This document shows, piece after piece, positions 18,636 through 30,606 of a stretch of 64,000 bases of DNA; the stretch's first letter is position 1, and each line of letters begins with the position of its first letter. The notes under the pieces are model-generated. The model was not told the origin of the DNA. It did not search any database and saw only the letters and a list, made by a program, of their open reading frames with translations. Where the stretch lies: assembly GCA_947652605.1 (NCBI GenBank), contig OX393579.1, forward strand, positions 46,692,970-46,756,969. Reading direction: 5' to 3'. The translations under genes were made by a program, and so were the position numbers. Source of the stretch: Elmis aenea. Lineage: Eukaryota; Arthropoda; Insecta; Coleoptera; Elmidae.

Positions 18636-19959
18636 GGTACCTTAATTTTTTTTATAACAAACACGCAAACACACACTCTTATACAAAATGCATGGTAATT
18701 ATTTGGTGGCCACACCAGTTTATTAAAATTAAAGAACAAACTTTTTCATTACATTTTACATGACTCTTAGTTGCAATGAAGATACGCAGTATTGGCACAA
18801 GATAATTTAAAAAAAATTAAAACGAAACCAATGTTTGTAAACAAACATAATTTTAAAAATTACCTCCGATTGCATATTAAACACATGTAGGAAAGTTATA
18901 TAAGGCAACGCAATATTTTACTTAAAAATTAACAAGTTCAAAAACCGCGAAATGTTCGACAGTTAAATTAGAGTATATTTAAATATGTAAAATACACTTT
19001 TACTAAAATAGGCTTCCGTGTTTCACCAAACTAATGTTGTTTTATGCAATTTTATAATTTAGTCGTAATCTTTTACGCTAACTTAATTTTCATAGGACAG
19101 CGAGTATTACACATTTCATATTGTTGTAAAACGGAAAAAAATCTCTACACTTTTTGAGTTAATGTCTTCCTTAATTATTCTATCTAAACCAGTAGCATTG
19201 TATTAACATAATAGATTATCTAACCCAAATTAAACTTACGCAAAGAAAATGAACTGACCAAAGCTCGACCTTTATTCATATACATCAACTGCATAAAATT
19301 AATGTTAAAGATTACACATTCAACATCCGTTCAGATATAAATGATGAAAAAATTAATAAAACATTAACTTGTAACTGTAATTATGATATTATGATGCATC
19401 TTATTTAAAATATAAACAACGCTTTAGGAACTCTAGTAGACTTTTAACAATCATCGCTTAACAGATACGAATGCAGCAAAAGTCTAACAGAAAGAAGAGT
19501 TGATCTGATGGTATTTTTTAACATTGTCGAGTTAAGTCTCCTTTTGATGGCGGGACGTTTTCTTTGATCTCTTCTTGCGTATTGTTAGTACGCTTAGTGG
19601 TCAATTCAAAGCAAATCACAATGGAATTTCGCAGAACAACGATTTGTAATGGAGTCCTTGCAGAAAAATAGTTTTCGTTAAAAACTTTTTTTTTCTAAAA
19701 CTTTTTTCACGAAAATTTAAGAGAGAACACTATTTTTCTAATAAAAATGAACGTTATAACATTAAAAAAAAATTTGTGGCCGTTTTCAAGATTTTGGATT
19801 ACTAAAATCAATCGTAATTTTAAAATGTACCAAGAAAAGTTACCTACTGTTTTTTTTTATAGACCCTAACATTGACTACAATTCTACATGAACAGAATAT
19901 TTTTATCGATTACCGTTTTTATGTAATTTTGGAATACCGTTACAACTTAAACACCCTAT
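18636..19959. other. AT-rich, apparently single-copy DNA
   Basis: No coding or RNA gene recognised. The stretch 19490-19640 is a little less AT-rich, but no clear exon can be defined in it. Confidence 0.45.
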
Positions 19960-20140
19960 ACATTAGCTATACTTTTAATTTTAAAGGCTCTATCGATAAC
20001 TAATATCAAAAATGTACAATTTTAACGTCTGACGCATACAAACACACGGATGTCATCGCTAAAATAGTCAAAACGGGCTCAGGAAACCTCAAAATGTGTA
20101 TATCCGTCGAAATCTGGAATTTGAAAGTTTTCGCGATCAC
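19960..20140. repeat. Dispersed repeat N, copy 2 (inverted)
   Basis: CACACGGATGTCATCGC and flanking bases are the reverse complement of text at 16201-16330. A CACCCTATA near 19950 may be an old foldback terminus. Confidence 0.5.
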
Positions 20141-20230
20141 TAAACTTTTTATGGCGAATGTAAAAATCGCAAAAATTGAATTTTTTCAATTTTCGCTTCT
20201 ATAGCACATTCATAAGGAAAAAAGAAATAT

Positions 20231-20620
20231 CGAAGAAAATTTCCTTCACCTGTCAAATTTGCGTTTTCAACCAATCACTAATCTTAAATCTTCTAGAGAC
20301 TACCAATAGGAGCATTATTACACGGTAATAATTTTACATTCCCCTGTCAGATGCTGATCCTTTTATCAAATTTGCGTTATCGATTAATAACAATTTCAGA
20401 TTTCCTAGAAAAGACCAATAAACAACATCCTTTTCGCAATTAACAGATATTCATGCGTTTATTGGTCGTTTCTAAGAAATCTGAGTTTGTGATTGGTCGA
20501 AAATATAAATTTGGAGAGGGAATTAAATATTTTGGTCGTGATATTTTTTTGATGAATTTCGGCGAACAGTAGCGTTACTTTAATATAGATTAAACCACAC
20601 CCCTGTCGCACCACTACAAC
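20231..20620. repeat. Dispersed repeat I, copy 1 (CCAAT-rich)
   Basis: Matches 33236-33585 along most of its length (CCTTCACCTGTCA, TTTGCGTTTTCAACCAATCA, CATTCCCCTGTC, GTAGATTAAACCACACCCCTG-like). It holds five CCAAT or ATTGG pentamers in conserved positions. No inverted termini are obvious and the class of element is unknown. Confidence 0.75.
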
Positions 20621-20942
20621 AGTAAAGTGCTTAAAATTTCTTAAAAAATAAAAATTGGAATTTGACCGTCAAAATTTAAATCTAGACTGCCTTATTTTGA
20701 GATTCTAAATAACTTTTTCTTATAAAATGTTTTTGTATCTCTTAAAATAAGGGTACTTTACTCTTGCGGATATTTCAAAAATCGTTAAAATCTAGTGTCC
20801 TATGACTTTTTATTAAACTTTTTTTCATCTTAAAATTAGTTTTAGACCATGCACCAACTTTTATTAAGAATAAATTTTTTTGAGGAATCAATATTAAAAA
20901 TGTTTCTCATTAGTTGCAGACTTTTTGAATGACGCTGTATAA
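20621..20942. repeat. Foldback family B, right-end fragment
   Basis: Ends TTTTTGAATGACGCTGTATA and holds AAAATAAGGGTACTTTACTC and ATCGTTAAAATCTAGTGTCC, all family B signatures. Confidence 0.65.
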
Positions 20943-21117
20943 GGGTTGATGTATTTATTTTCAATAATACGCAAGTTACAAAGGTTTTTTAATTTTTTAA
21001 AGATGAGAAACTAAAAGTAGGCTGTGAAAACAACACATTTTTGGTAATTTTACCGTTTCTCTATCTTGACTATTAAGCGAGATACCCATGCAATCCCATC
21101 GAATTTGGACCACCCTG
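20943..21117. repeat. Foldback family A, right-end fragment
   Basis: Reads GGGTTGATGTATTTATTTTC, then CGTTTCTCTATCTTGACTAT, GCGAGATACCCATG and ATTTGGACCACCCTG before TA: the right arm of family A (compare 58090-58634) with internal deletions. Confidence 0.75.
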
Positions 21118-21657
21118 TACTGTTTCTGGTAATCGTTTCTGTAAATAGAAAAGCACTTGATAAGTCTCAACTGACATAAGCGCCTACTAAATACCGATAG
21201 AAGTCAATCAAATTTGGCTATCACAGATATGTAATGAAGATTTAAAATATACATAAACAGCCAAAAAATAAGAAGGATATGGAGAAACTTGACAAAAAAT
21301 TAAATTGGTTGGCTCAATATTTCGTCTTCCTCTTTAAAACCACTCGTCCACCAAAGTAATTTTCCTGTTACTGTTGCTAAAAAGGGTTTCAAAAATATTA
21401 CCTAAGCGCTTATAAATTTTAAATCTTATTCCACGAAGCTAAAATTGTCGAGCAACAAGTTTTCTTCACTATAGTATCGTTGAATTTGTGTTCTTTACAA
21501 TATAACTGTTAAGAACAAAAAACTGTAGTACATTTTCTACCGGTTTCTGTGATATAATCTTGTTTCGCTACATGAAACGTGTTTAAAAAAACTACCATGC
21601 AAGCCGATAAAGAACTTCAATTTATTTATATATTAGTTGCTTAACATGTAAGTTTTA
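21118..21657. other. AT-rich DNA, nothing recognised
   Basis: No gene, RNA or repeat partner identified. Confidence 0.4.
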
Positions 21658-21659
21658 TA

Positions 21660-22008
21660 CAGGGTGTCCCAAATTCGAGTAAATGCATGGGGATCTCGCT
21701 TATCTTAAGAGCTACGAGGTCGGTTAAATGAGGGCAAAGTTGCGAAATTAGATGCTCATCAAATATCTGCAAAGAAAATTTTCATAGCTGTCTTAGTTCC
21801 AAAGTTGTTCAAAAAAAACTGAAAAAATTGATTTTCGTTTTTTAAGATATCGACAATCTGGTAGCACTTCTCCATTGCAACTTCTTAAGCTTTACATTTT
21901 GAGATAACATAAAATTTTCAACAACGTTTCGTCTCTTCAGAAACATCATCAACTTTTGAACTAAGACAGCTATGAAAATGTTTTTTGCAGAAATTTGATG
22001 ACACCCTG
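21660..22008. mobile_element. Foldback family O, 349 bp
   Basis: Starts CAGGGTGTCCCAAATTCGAG and ends GATGACACCCTG, with TA on both sides. The subterminal block ATGGGGATCTCGCTTATC is present on the left only. An inner inverted pair (CATAGCTGTCTTAGTTC and GAACTAAGACAGCTATG) forms the arms. An 18-nt minus-strand string CTGAAGAGACGAAACGTT near 21928-21940 resembles hammerhead core strands but has no stem II. Confidence 0.8.
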
Positions 22009-22010
22009 TA

Positions 22011-23617
22011 TAACGTGTAGTTTTTTTTTAAGTTTGCAGCGCAGAAAAATGCAATAAATGTTCAACTTTTTTTTAGTTAATTTAATTTATACACACACAT
22101 GGGAGTCACCATCACCATGGGGTGACCCACAGATCACAGCACAGCACACTATTACCATTACTTAATGTCCCAGGACAGCATGTAATGATATATGAGTAAT
22201 TAACAAAAAAAAAGTTCAACTAACTAAAACCTACAAACATTAGCAACTTTGCTACAACCAAACTACACCTGCTGCATAGCCTTGAAATATTTCAATATGA
22301 AACTTACTTTTTAAACAAAAAAAAACTATGATGACCATTACTTGAACACAGCTGTATTGCTACTTCCGGTTATGCCGGAAGCAAGTATAAGCGTTTAAAC
22401 GTCACAGTATTAGGAAAACATTATATTTTGCGAATACGCGACGACGACTGTTTTAGAGACCACGGTGTGTACAGGTGTGGAGGGTTGATTATTATCTTGC
22501 TTTAAAAAAAAAGGCGCAATTCCATTAATTACAGACTGTTCATAAATTACTACTTGAAAGTCGCTGCACGATAAATAAAACGAAAATCCGTTTCCTACAA
22601 GTTTAGCAGTTGTGGTAATTAATTTGAAAACGTTATTTTTTATTTGATCGTGTAATTCCAAAAAAAAAAACGCGTTATCAGATTTCTTTCATTACAAAAA
22701 TCACTACCGGTTGAATTAAAATTTTGAATAAATTAATGCAGTAAGTATCAATAAAATTCACTTTCTTCCCACTATCGCTATGATCTACACCAAAAGGCAT
22801 TTTTTTTAAACCCTGCAGGTTAATACGATTTCACATTTCTGCAAACCGTCTACTAAAAAACAAGTTTTTACAACTCCAGTTTTTCGGCTAACTGCATTTT
22901 CTTATTAATGTGGGCGAATAAAATATATTGAACCATGTCTTAGAATTCTAAATCAAGCTGTTAAATAAATAAAATAAAAACTTTCTTTTCGTGCGACTGA
23001 TATAGTATCAAAAAGGTAAATGCAATGAAAGTGCGTTTGTACGTGTCTTGATTTACTTATTTACGTACAATCACTTACGCATGACACATAACACGCAGAT
23101 AGTTATCAGACTTTACGGTAAATGACCCTTAAAATCATGTTTTTATCTTTTTTTACTGTTTTACAACATTTAATTAAATTTAGTTACAAAAACGTAAGAA
23201 TAATTCAATGAAAACTTCAAAATAACATTCCAAAGTATTCGACGGATACCAACAATTTGTAATTATTTATTTTCCGCTTTCACTGTTAGTAAGAATCTTC
23301 ATTAAACTTTTTCAGATACTTTTTTAAAAGATTTTTTTGCCAATAAGTACATACTTCATAAAAGTCTTTAAAAAATTACGAATCTAACAAAAATTAAGTA
23401 CATATGCTAATTCGTTTTACGATATGGGAATCTTGCTTTTCTTAAGAGCTAAGAGCATACATAGGTTTAAATTGACGAAGTTCATTTTTATGCTCATTAA
23501 TATCGAAACATATTTCAAGCACTTGCAAAAGTTTTGAATAAAAGTATTTGAAAAATTGATATAAGTAGGTACCGTGTTTTTGTTGTATTTGCGAAAATTT
23601 AAAGATACACTTTCATA
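22011..23617. other. AT-rich DNA with foldback debris
   Basis: No gene seen. A block ATGGGAATCTTGCTTTTCTTAAGAGCTA near 23425 is a decayed form of the subterminal block of the CAGGGTG foldbacks, so a worn fragment lies at about 23418-23600. An imperfect inverted pair ACTTCCGG/CCGGAAGC occurs at about 22362-22382. Confidence 0.45.
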
Positions 23618-24295
23618 CAGGGTGTTCCAGCCGAATTATTCGGTAGCGCTTTTAATAGTAAAAGTGTGAAATAAAAGTTGTTTGTGTTTATTAACTACAT
23701 TTTTTTTTCAACTGTACACAGTCTTTTGTTTTTGCGCACCGATATGTAACTTTGTTTTTTTTTTTTAAATAGAACACCCCGTATATTTTGTAATTTTCCA
23801 ATGCAAAAATAAATTTATTTCAAAACTGTAAAAGGTCTTTTGCACCTAAAATCAATTGTTTTTGAGTTATTAAAGTTTTTATGGAAACATTGACAGAAAC
23901 AGGACGCAATGTCAGAACGAGTTCCCTTCAAACTGAATTCGACAATAATATTTTAGTGATTGCTAGCTAGTTAAAATTTTAAAATAGTACACAGGGTGTT
24001 TTTTATGCCCCGTCCCTTTGGCTAAACTTCAAACACAAATAAGTAGGAGTAATTTTTTTTAATGGAATACCCTGTATATTTTGACATTTTCTTATCGATA
24101 ACTGAACTATTTTTAAAAACTATTACAGGTCAATTATGTCTAAAACTCATATTTCTCGACTTATAGTGATTTTCGTGATAATATACGGACAAAATTATGT
24201 AGTAAATAAATACAAACAACTTTTATCTGAACCTTTTGAAAAATGTTTACTATTTAAAGAGCTGTAGAATAACTTGTCTTGGCTGGGACACCCTG
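23618..24295. mobile_element. Foldback family G, complete 678-bp copy
   Basis: Starts CAGGGTGTTCCAGCCGAATT and ends CTTGGCTGGGACACCCTG with TA on both sides. The arms face each other only in part; inner CACCCCGTATATTTTG and CACAGGGTGTTTTTTATG form a second, internal inverted set. Reference copy for the fragment at 960-1740. Non-coding. Confidence 0.8.
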
Positions 24296-25163
24296 TATAT
24301 CAACTTTTTGTTAAGCCGATTCGGTTTTGTTACATTATTATAACATTCTTCCTTCTTACAAAAATCAGATAAGTCACCTTAAAGAAGTAAGAAAGGAATG
24401 TAAATAAAACAAAATCGAATCAACTTGCTAATAAAAACATCATTAAATATAACAAAATTTAAAAAATGGCCACGGCGAAAAATGTAATATTATTTTCAGA
24501 TTTTTTCTGTTTTTATCAATACGATTTCAGAAATCCGTTTTGTTATTATGAATCAGCAAAAAAAATTGGTAACTTCGTCAGATTTAAAAATGTATGTTGT
24601 AGGCTGTAGCTCATATAGTAAGTGAGATGTAAATCCTGAAACAGAAATTTCAGTCTGTGTTTGTTTACTTCCATGACATCAGCCTTAAATTATAAAGTAT
24701 GATTGCATGAAAGCTAAACCCGGAATTAACCCCGGGTTGACGCCTAAAAGTAGGTATTAACCCAGGGTTAATTCCAGGTTTAGTTTTTATGCAATCGGGT
24801 ATTAGACTATTAAAATCTAGTTAGCGTGCATCTATTAGAACAAACATTAATGTTTGTTCGTCAATTCTTTTACAATAAAAAAGGTTTCAACTCATAAAAA
24901 ATTCATTGCAGTTGGATTAAAAATTGTATCTTTTTTCCAAAAATGTAAAAATATACATTTAAAATAAACAAGTCAAGGTGATTTCCGGTTAAACTGGGAA
25001 TAGAATTTTAATTAAAAATCCACAGTTTTATGTATTTTATTCTCGGAAAACAGCACTCCAAATTTTATAAAAGCAAGTGCATCGACGTAAAAGATATTTG
25101 GGTTATACTAGAATCCAGTTACACTCGGTATTTTAAACTAAACGATATATCTGAGTCCTCCAA
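24296..25163. other. AT-rich DNA, contains one hairpin
   Basis: No gene seen. Contains the hairpin at 24701-24796 and a perfect 22-bp palindrome GAACAAACATTAATGTTTGTTC at about 24838-24859. Confidence 0.4.
24701..24796. repeat. Compact 96-nt hairpin
   Basis: GATTGCATGAAAGCTAAACC pairs with GGTTTAGTTTTTATGCAATC, and the inner GGAATTAACCCCGGGTT with AACCCAGGGTTAATTCC, around a loop of about 20 nt. The size is like a microRNA precursor, but it could equally be a tiny foldback element; no mature strand can be assigned. Confidence 0.6.
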
Positions 25164-25424
25164 TGACACCAAAATCACTATCGTCCCCATTCATAATTAA
25201 ACAATAACTTAACAAACTACAGGTGAAAACTCGCTTGGTGGTATAATGACGCTTGTTTGACGGCGCTTATCAACAAAACAACTCATCACCATGGCAACCA
25301 GCTACTTTCCGTCCTAGACCGGTAAAGACAACTCATTACCATGGCAACCAGGTACTTTCTGGCCTAGGCTAGTAAAGATGTATTTTCTTGCCTAAAAATT
25401 TATCGAAAACAACTGAATTTCTGG
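25164..25424. repeat. Dispersed repeat J, copy 1 (X-box-like sites)
   Basis: Nearly the same as 48249-48515. It holds a tandem pair of a unit of about 50 bp centred on ACCATGGCAACCAG...GGCCTAGG. The strings ATCACCATGGCAAC (25285-25298) and ATTACCATGGCAAC (25335-25348) are, in reverse, close to the RFX X-box GTTGCCATGGNAAC. Element class unknown. Confidence 0.8.
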
Positions 25425-26845
25425 CAGAAAAACTATATTTGAAAATTACTTTAAAGTTGTTTTTAAAAAAAACTTTTCAAAAATTGTTAAGAGAATTTTG
25501 TGTCTGGATTATTATGTGAATTCATCTGATCGGGCCAAATCGCAACTCTTCAAATAAGCGAAGCACCAAAAGCAAGAGTAAACGTTACTTCGAACACATG
25601 CCAAACAAAATAATCGCAAATTAATGAATTATTCATTTGCATCTGAGCAATGTCATAACAGAAGATTTAAAAATTACGCACTCGAAACGGAGTTAGTTCT
25701 ATTTTAATAGCGGTCACATGACTTTCCCTCGAAAAACATTGTTATTAAAAAGTCCAACAATACGGATCGTAAATCATGTCAGGCCTTGCAAGAACATTAA
25801 CGGCTTACGCTAAAAATTTCATGCATTGTTTAAAAAGACAACAAACTTGTAATTTATAATATGTAAGTACGAAAATAACATGTAGGTCACACGAACTATA
25901 GCAAATTATAAACAAACTGCTCCGTCTAAAACTGTAATGTTGGCACCATTTCCACGATTGTACTTGCGGTAATAACAACAAACAAAAAATAACACGAGCG
26001 TGCACTTTGCTTCCCCAGAATAATAATTAAGTTGGAGGTACTCGGGGGCCTTGACGCACGGGGAACACCTAAGAATTCGTTCAATGTCAAGTATTCAGTA
26101 AGCGTAACCACCACAGGTTATGTCACTGAACGATCGATCAGTATGATTCATTGAATATTGCATTAGCTCGTATGTACTAAAAGGGTTTTCACGGAAGGAT
26201 AACACGCCAACAATACGTGGTAATGGAGGCTATAATCATAAAAAAACTGGTGTGCATGTGTACGTGTGCTGTGGGGGTCGTTACGTGAAGGACATAAACG
26301 TAGCAGGCTCAAGATTTGACTTGACATCAGGCGCATTGCCAACCATGAGTTGGTCCAGTACTGATGCAGCTTTTCAATTGGATTAAAAAAACAACAGAAA
26401 AACAAAAAACTATGACATATTAAAATTAATAAATATAATGTAGGAGTCGTTTTAAGACGTCAGTAAACATTTTTCAAGTTTTTTTTTTTGATAATTCTGC
26501 AATTTAAAATTTAAAAAATCTTACGACTTACTTCAATAAAAACTAAATTTTTACGTAAACAAATACATACGTGCAAATCTCTCTTGACCACAATATATTT
26601 TAATAAAAAGCTCTTAAAGATGATGTTTTTGTATGTGGTTTTTTATTCAGCATCCGAACATGTAATAATACAGAGGGTGTTTTATTAAAAAAAAGTAAGT
26701 TTGCCTGCTAAATCGGAAATGCAAAGAAACTGAAAATATCATCAATAATTTCTTTATTTTTGACCATGTATCAAGTCAAATTAATAAAAAAAGGTATGAA
26801 AATAATTAAGATAAAAGATGGTTTTGGAACTTAGTCCTAACTCTG
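25425..26845. other. AT-rich, apparently single-copy DNA
   Basis: No gene recognised. Minus-strand frames at 25805-26114 and 26163-26405 lack any recognisable domain. A weak CAGAGGGTGTTTTATTA at about 26670 may be an old foldback end. Confidence 0.4.
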
Positions 26846-27367
26846 TACAGGGTGGACCAAATTCGAATATTTTACGGGGTATCTCGGTTACCGTAATAGT
26901 TAGCGAAAATCTTTTGGGCTACCGTTTTGAGAAAAACGACTAGATACGTTATCAGATTTTTTTGTATCGCTTTCCATTTTGGCACTAAAGACGAAAAATG
27001 AAATATCATCATTTTTGAAAATTTACTACAACTTCTTTATTTATTAAAATAGAACTGAATGTTACAAAGGTGTTTTATTAAAATTTCACTGCTTAATCTA
27101 AAACCAAAATTATGCTTTTATTAGCGACTTTGACTTACGACATAATATGAAGTAAACTTTAATTTCTTTTAATAGTAACTCTAGTTGACAATGACTTTAT
27201 ATAAAAGAGATTTTTTTAGTTTTTCAAAGATATATAGTTTTATATATTTGTTGCAAAAAACAGCCGAGATATGGCTAATTTTGTAAAAATTTCCCAATCA
27301 AAATTTGGCATGATTTCGTAAACAAGTGATATTTATAATTATTAAACAACTAAACTTCATTTCCAAG

Positions 27368-28588
27368 CAGGGTGGATAAAAATCATGATTTTTTTAAAAA
27401 AATCAAAAAAATCGATTTATTTGATTTAAATCAGATTTTTTTGATTTAAATCAGATTTTTTTGATTTAAATCAAATGTACCATATTATCGAATTTAGTGA
27501 CATATTCACATGCTATTTCTGTTTTGTGCTAATATATTTAATAACCAATATATTTAATTCATTGGTGAATTGTTGTCAAAATGAAAAATGAAATATAATG
27601 AATAAGAATTTTGAAAAAATCAGTGCTAAATGATGATGTTTAATTAATTATATACAGGTTGAGTCATTAGTGCGGGATCGGTCGATTGTGGCTAAACGGT
27701 ATGAAGTTGATTCAAATAAGTGCTATTTTATACAGTTTTTTCTAAACACAATAAAAATATTTTCAAATATACAGGGTGAGTCACCTTTCTGCAATTAATA
27801 GCAACTTTTATATTTCAAATACAACACCCAATTTATTTAATATTTTTGACCGCCTTAGTTTTAGCTTTGCATCAATATAAAATACTACAGGTTTTTATAC
27901 GGCGTTGTAAAAAAAAATTCTAAATTATTGAAGGTTTTAAGTCTTTATTTAAAAAATTCTTCTAAAGTTATTTTGAAGTACAGAGTTGTAATTTGGTATG
28001 GACATGCAGAAAAAAATTCTCTGTTCGCTCGATATGAAAAAATTTGAATCACACATACAGAGGTGTTTATAAATAGGTGGCAACATGATCTTCAAAAGCT
28101 CGTAACTCGTTTTTTGCAAATGCAAACCCCTTTTTTTATGTCATCGAATTCGTCTTTAAAAGAGCTTCATATTTTGTTAAGTATGTCCTATACCCAAAAC
28201 TCATACTTTTCGAGATATTCGACATTTTTCTTCAAATCGTTATTGAGCAATAGAGTGCCGCGGAAATTGAAAAAAACTGACTGTTCACTTCGCTAACGAC
28301 AAAAACTTTTCATTTATTTTTTGCATTTCCACAATGAATATTACTTTACAAGAGCAAATTGATATGGTTTATTCACCATTTCGTGTATTTAATTACTAAT
28401 AGTAATACAATTTTGTTTTATTATAAATATTATACTGTATCTACTCATATAATCTGTGATTAAAATTGATAAATTAAAAAAAAAAAATCACTTGATTTAA
28501 ATTAATGATTTTTTTTAAAAAATCACTTGATTTAAATCATGATTTAAATCGTGATTTAAATCAATTGATTTAAATCTGCTCAACCCTG
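27368..28588. mobile_element. hAT-like element with perfect 8-bp target duplication
   Basis: Starts CAGGGTGGATAAAAATCATG and ends ATCTGCTCAACCCTG, flanked by TTTCCAAG on both sides (27360-27367, 28589-28596). The first 110 and last 130 bases are repeats of GATTTAAATC-like text that can pair across the element. It carries nested family E sequence (27655-28290). No transposase coding remains. Confidence 0.88.
27655..28290. repeat. Dispersed repeat E, copy 1
   Basis: Starts CAGGTTGAGTCATTAGTGCG and matches 46318-46975 (GGATCGGTCGATTGTGGCTA, CAGGGTGAGTCACC, TCGTCTTTAAAAGAGCTTCA-like, TTTCGAGATATTCGAC). A second terminus-like CAGGGTGAGTC follows at 27772, about 117 bp after the first, as it does in the other copy. 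Confidence 0.75.
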
Positions 28589-29284
28589 TTTCCAAGTAAA
28601 TTCTGCAGCAGCCGCTACGTTTTTACGTTACGTTTTTACAATGAAAACTTCTAACTTAAAACTTTTCAGTGTTCAAATTTGGCCATATTCACAATACCAC
28701 AATAAACAGATACAAAATACAAAATAAAACCCGGATTTGCTTTAAACTTTAAAAAATAACTTGCAAATGACGCTTAGTTGTTTAATAAATGCAATCATCA
28801 CTTGTTTACGAAATCATGGCAAACTTTGATGATCGAATTTTTACAAAATTAGCCATATATCTGGGTTATTTTTTGCAACAAATACGTAAAACTATATATT
28901 TTTGAAAAGCTAAAAGTCATGGCCAACTAAGGTGTCCATTTAAAAAAATATCGAAAGTCAAGGTGGCCAAAAAAATTTTAACTTTGTTTTTAAATTAAGC
29001 ATAAAAATCTGTTTAAAAAACCTTCATAAAATTTTGTTCTATTTTAATTAATAGAGAAGTTAGAGTAAATTTTCCGAAATGATGAAATTTCATTTTTCGT
29101 CTGCAGTGCCAAAATGGAAAGCGATATAAAAATTCTGATTACATTGACGTCCTTTTCTCAAAAAATAGCCCAAGAGACTAATATCAGATTTTCGCTAATT
29201 ATTAGACTAACCGAGATACCCCGTAAAACATTCGAATTTGGTCCACTCTGTTTATTTTTTAATACACGTAAATTTTGAGTCTAG

Positions 29285-29735
29285 GAACATTCTTCGCCTC
29301 CACAATTCTTCGCCGCCACAATTTTTCGCTGCACACAAGCATATCACAAATTTTATTTGTAAATGTGATTGTTTTTATTAATAACGTAATTTTTACAGAT
29401 TATTTTACATTAGCCTAAATTATTTCTTGTATATTAGTACTTCTTTTAATATTATGTTTAAAAATTGCTACTTAAATAGCGTATGTTGTGATTTTTATTC
29501 TTGTTTATGTTATTATAGTATGAATAAAAATTAACCTAACCTAACCTTACCTAACGTAACCGAATGTAAAATAATCTGTAAAAATTACGTTATAAATAAA
29601 AACAATCACATTTACAAACAAAATTTGTGATATGCTTGTATGCAGCGAAGAATTGTGTAGGCGAAGAATTGTGGGCAAAGTATTGTGAGCGAAGAATTGT
29701 GGAGGCGAAGAATTGTGGGCGAAGAATTTTCCGGA
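29285..29735. repeat. Foldback with tandem GCGAAGAATTGTG repeats at its ends
   Basis: The left end (ATTCTTCGCCTCCACAATTC, about 29285-29330) and right end (six imperfect GCGAAGAATTGTGG units, 29645-29730) are inverted. The inner arms TTTGTAAATGTGATTGTTTT and AAAACAATCACATTTACAAA pair as well. The centre holds AT-rich text and a CCTAA tract. Minus-strand open frames here merely translate the tandem units. Confidence 0.85.
29531..29556. repeat. Short (CCTAA)n telomere-like tract
   Basis: AACCTAACCTAACCTTACCT is an imperfect run of the insect telomere repeat. It is too short to indicate a telomere; such tracts are common inside insect repeats. Confidence 0.7.
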
Positions 29736-29739
29736 CACG

Positions 29740-30604
29740 GTAAATTTTGAACTATAAAAGGCTTCTTTAGTTGGGCCTTAAACGCAAACAGCATTATATT
29801 ATATTAGACAGTCCTGACATTCTGACATTTTTACAATTACAAAACATTTCCAAACGGTTTTTCTAATTTATTCCTTTACCAACGCATCTTGGAATCCACA
29901 AGAACTACGATTATATCAAAATTATAAAAAATTTAACGCTGATTTCAAAGCATTTTTTATAATTTTATTTACCCAGAACCGTAATTATTTATTATTTATC
30001 AAGAGCCAATAATATCGGCACGAAATTTTCCAGTTCAATAATAAAACAAACACCATAGTAAAAAAATTAATTAGCTATCTCTTAGTAGAACAGCAAATAG
30101 AAGTATTTAAGTGCGCACCGCGATCTCGGCGTAATTATAAGAGTCTTGCCGTAATAAGTACTTATAATTAAGGCAACCAAGGTATATTAAACGAGATGAG
30201 CAATTACCTCAGACGGTCGCCTCAAATTGGAAACCGCTAATATTACTAAATTCGTGTTAATCGAATGCACAGAAAAACGTTATGCAAATATGCGCACGAC
30301 GTACCGACACAAGACCGTTAACTGTTAAAAATCCATGTTTAGCACTTACAAATAAGAGGAATATCGCCTTATTTGAAGGCACATGTAAGATGCAGTGAAC
30401 GTAACATTTGCATTTTAGTGTTTATTTGACATTCCACTGATGCTATTTTCAATCAACTATTACATCGTAACCTTCGTAAAGTACGAGACAAGCATGAGAA
30501 AACTGAAAATTGTGAACACCAGATGTTTTCACCAAAGTAATTTTTGATTCTTTTCAAGTGTATGATACAAATAAAGTTCGCTGCAAAAGTCCTGGTGGTT
30601 GAAA
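29740..30604. other. AT-rich, apparently single-copy DNA
   Basis: No gene, RNA or repeat partner seen. Confidence 0.4.
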
Positions 30605-30606
30605 TA

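Larger units (their letters stand above)
26848..29250. mobile_element. Foldback family F, large copy with nested hAT
   Basis: Left end CAGGGTGGACCAAATTCGAA (TA at 26846-26847), right end TTCGAATTTGGTCCACTCTG. The arms (about 26848-27359 and 28597-29250) are inverted repeats sharing ACGGGGTATCTCGGTTA, TTTCATTTTTCGTC-type and ATGGCTAATTTTGTAAAAAT-type blocks. A 1221-bp hAT element is inserted at the centre, so the original length was about 1.17 kb. Confidence 0.85.

Noticed and set aside
19490..19640. Possible host exon on either strand
   Set aside because: No frame with plausible splice sites and no recognisable protein text.
21928..21945. Hammerhead ribozyme in family O (minus strand CTGAAGAGACGAAAC)
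   Set aside because: The two core strands are adjacent with no stem II, so the fold cannot form.
29531..29556. Telomere or telomeric insertion
   Set aside because: Only four imperfect CCTAA units inside a foldback; such tracts are common in insect repeats.
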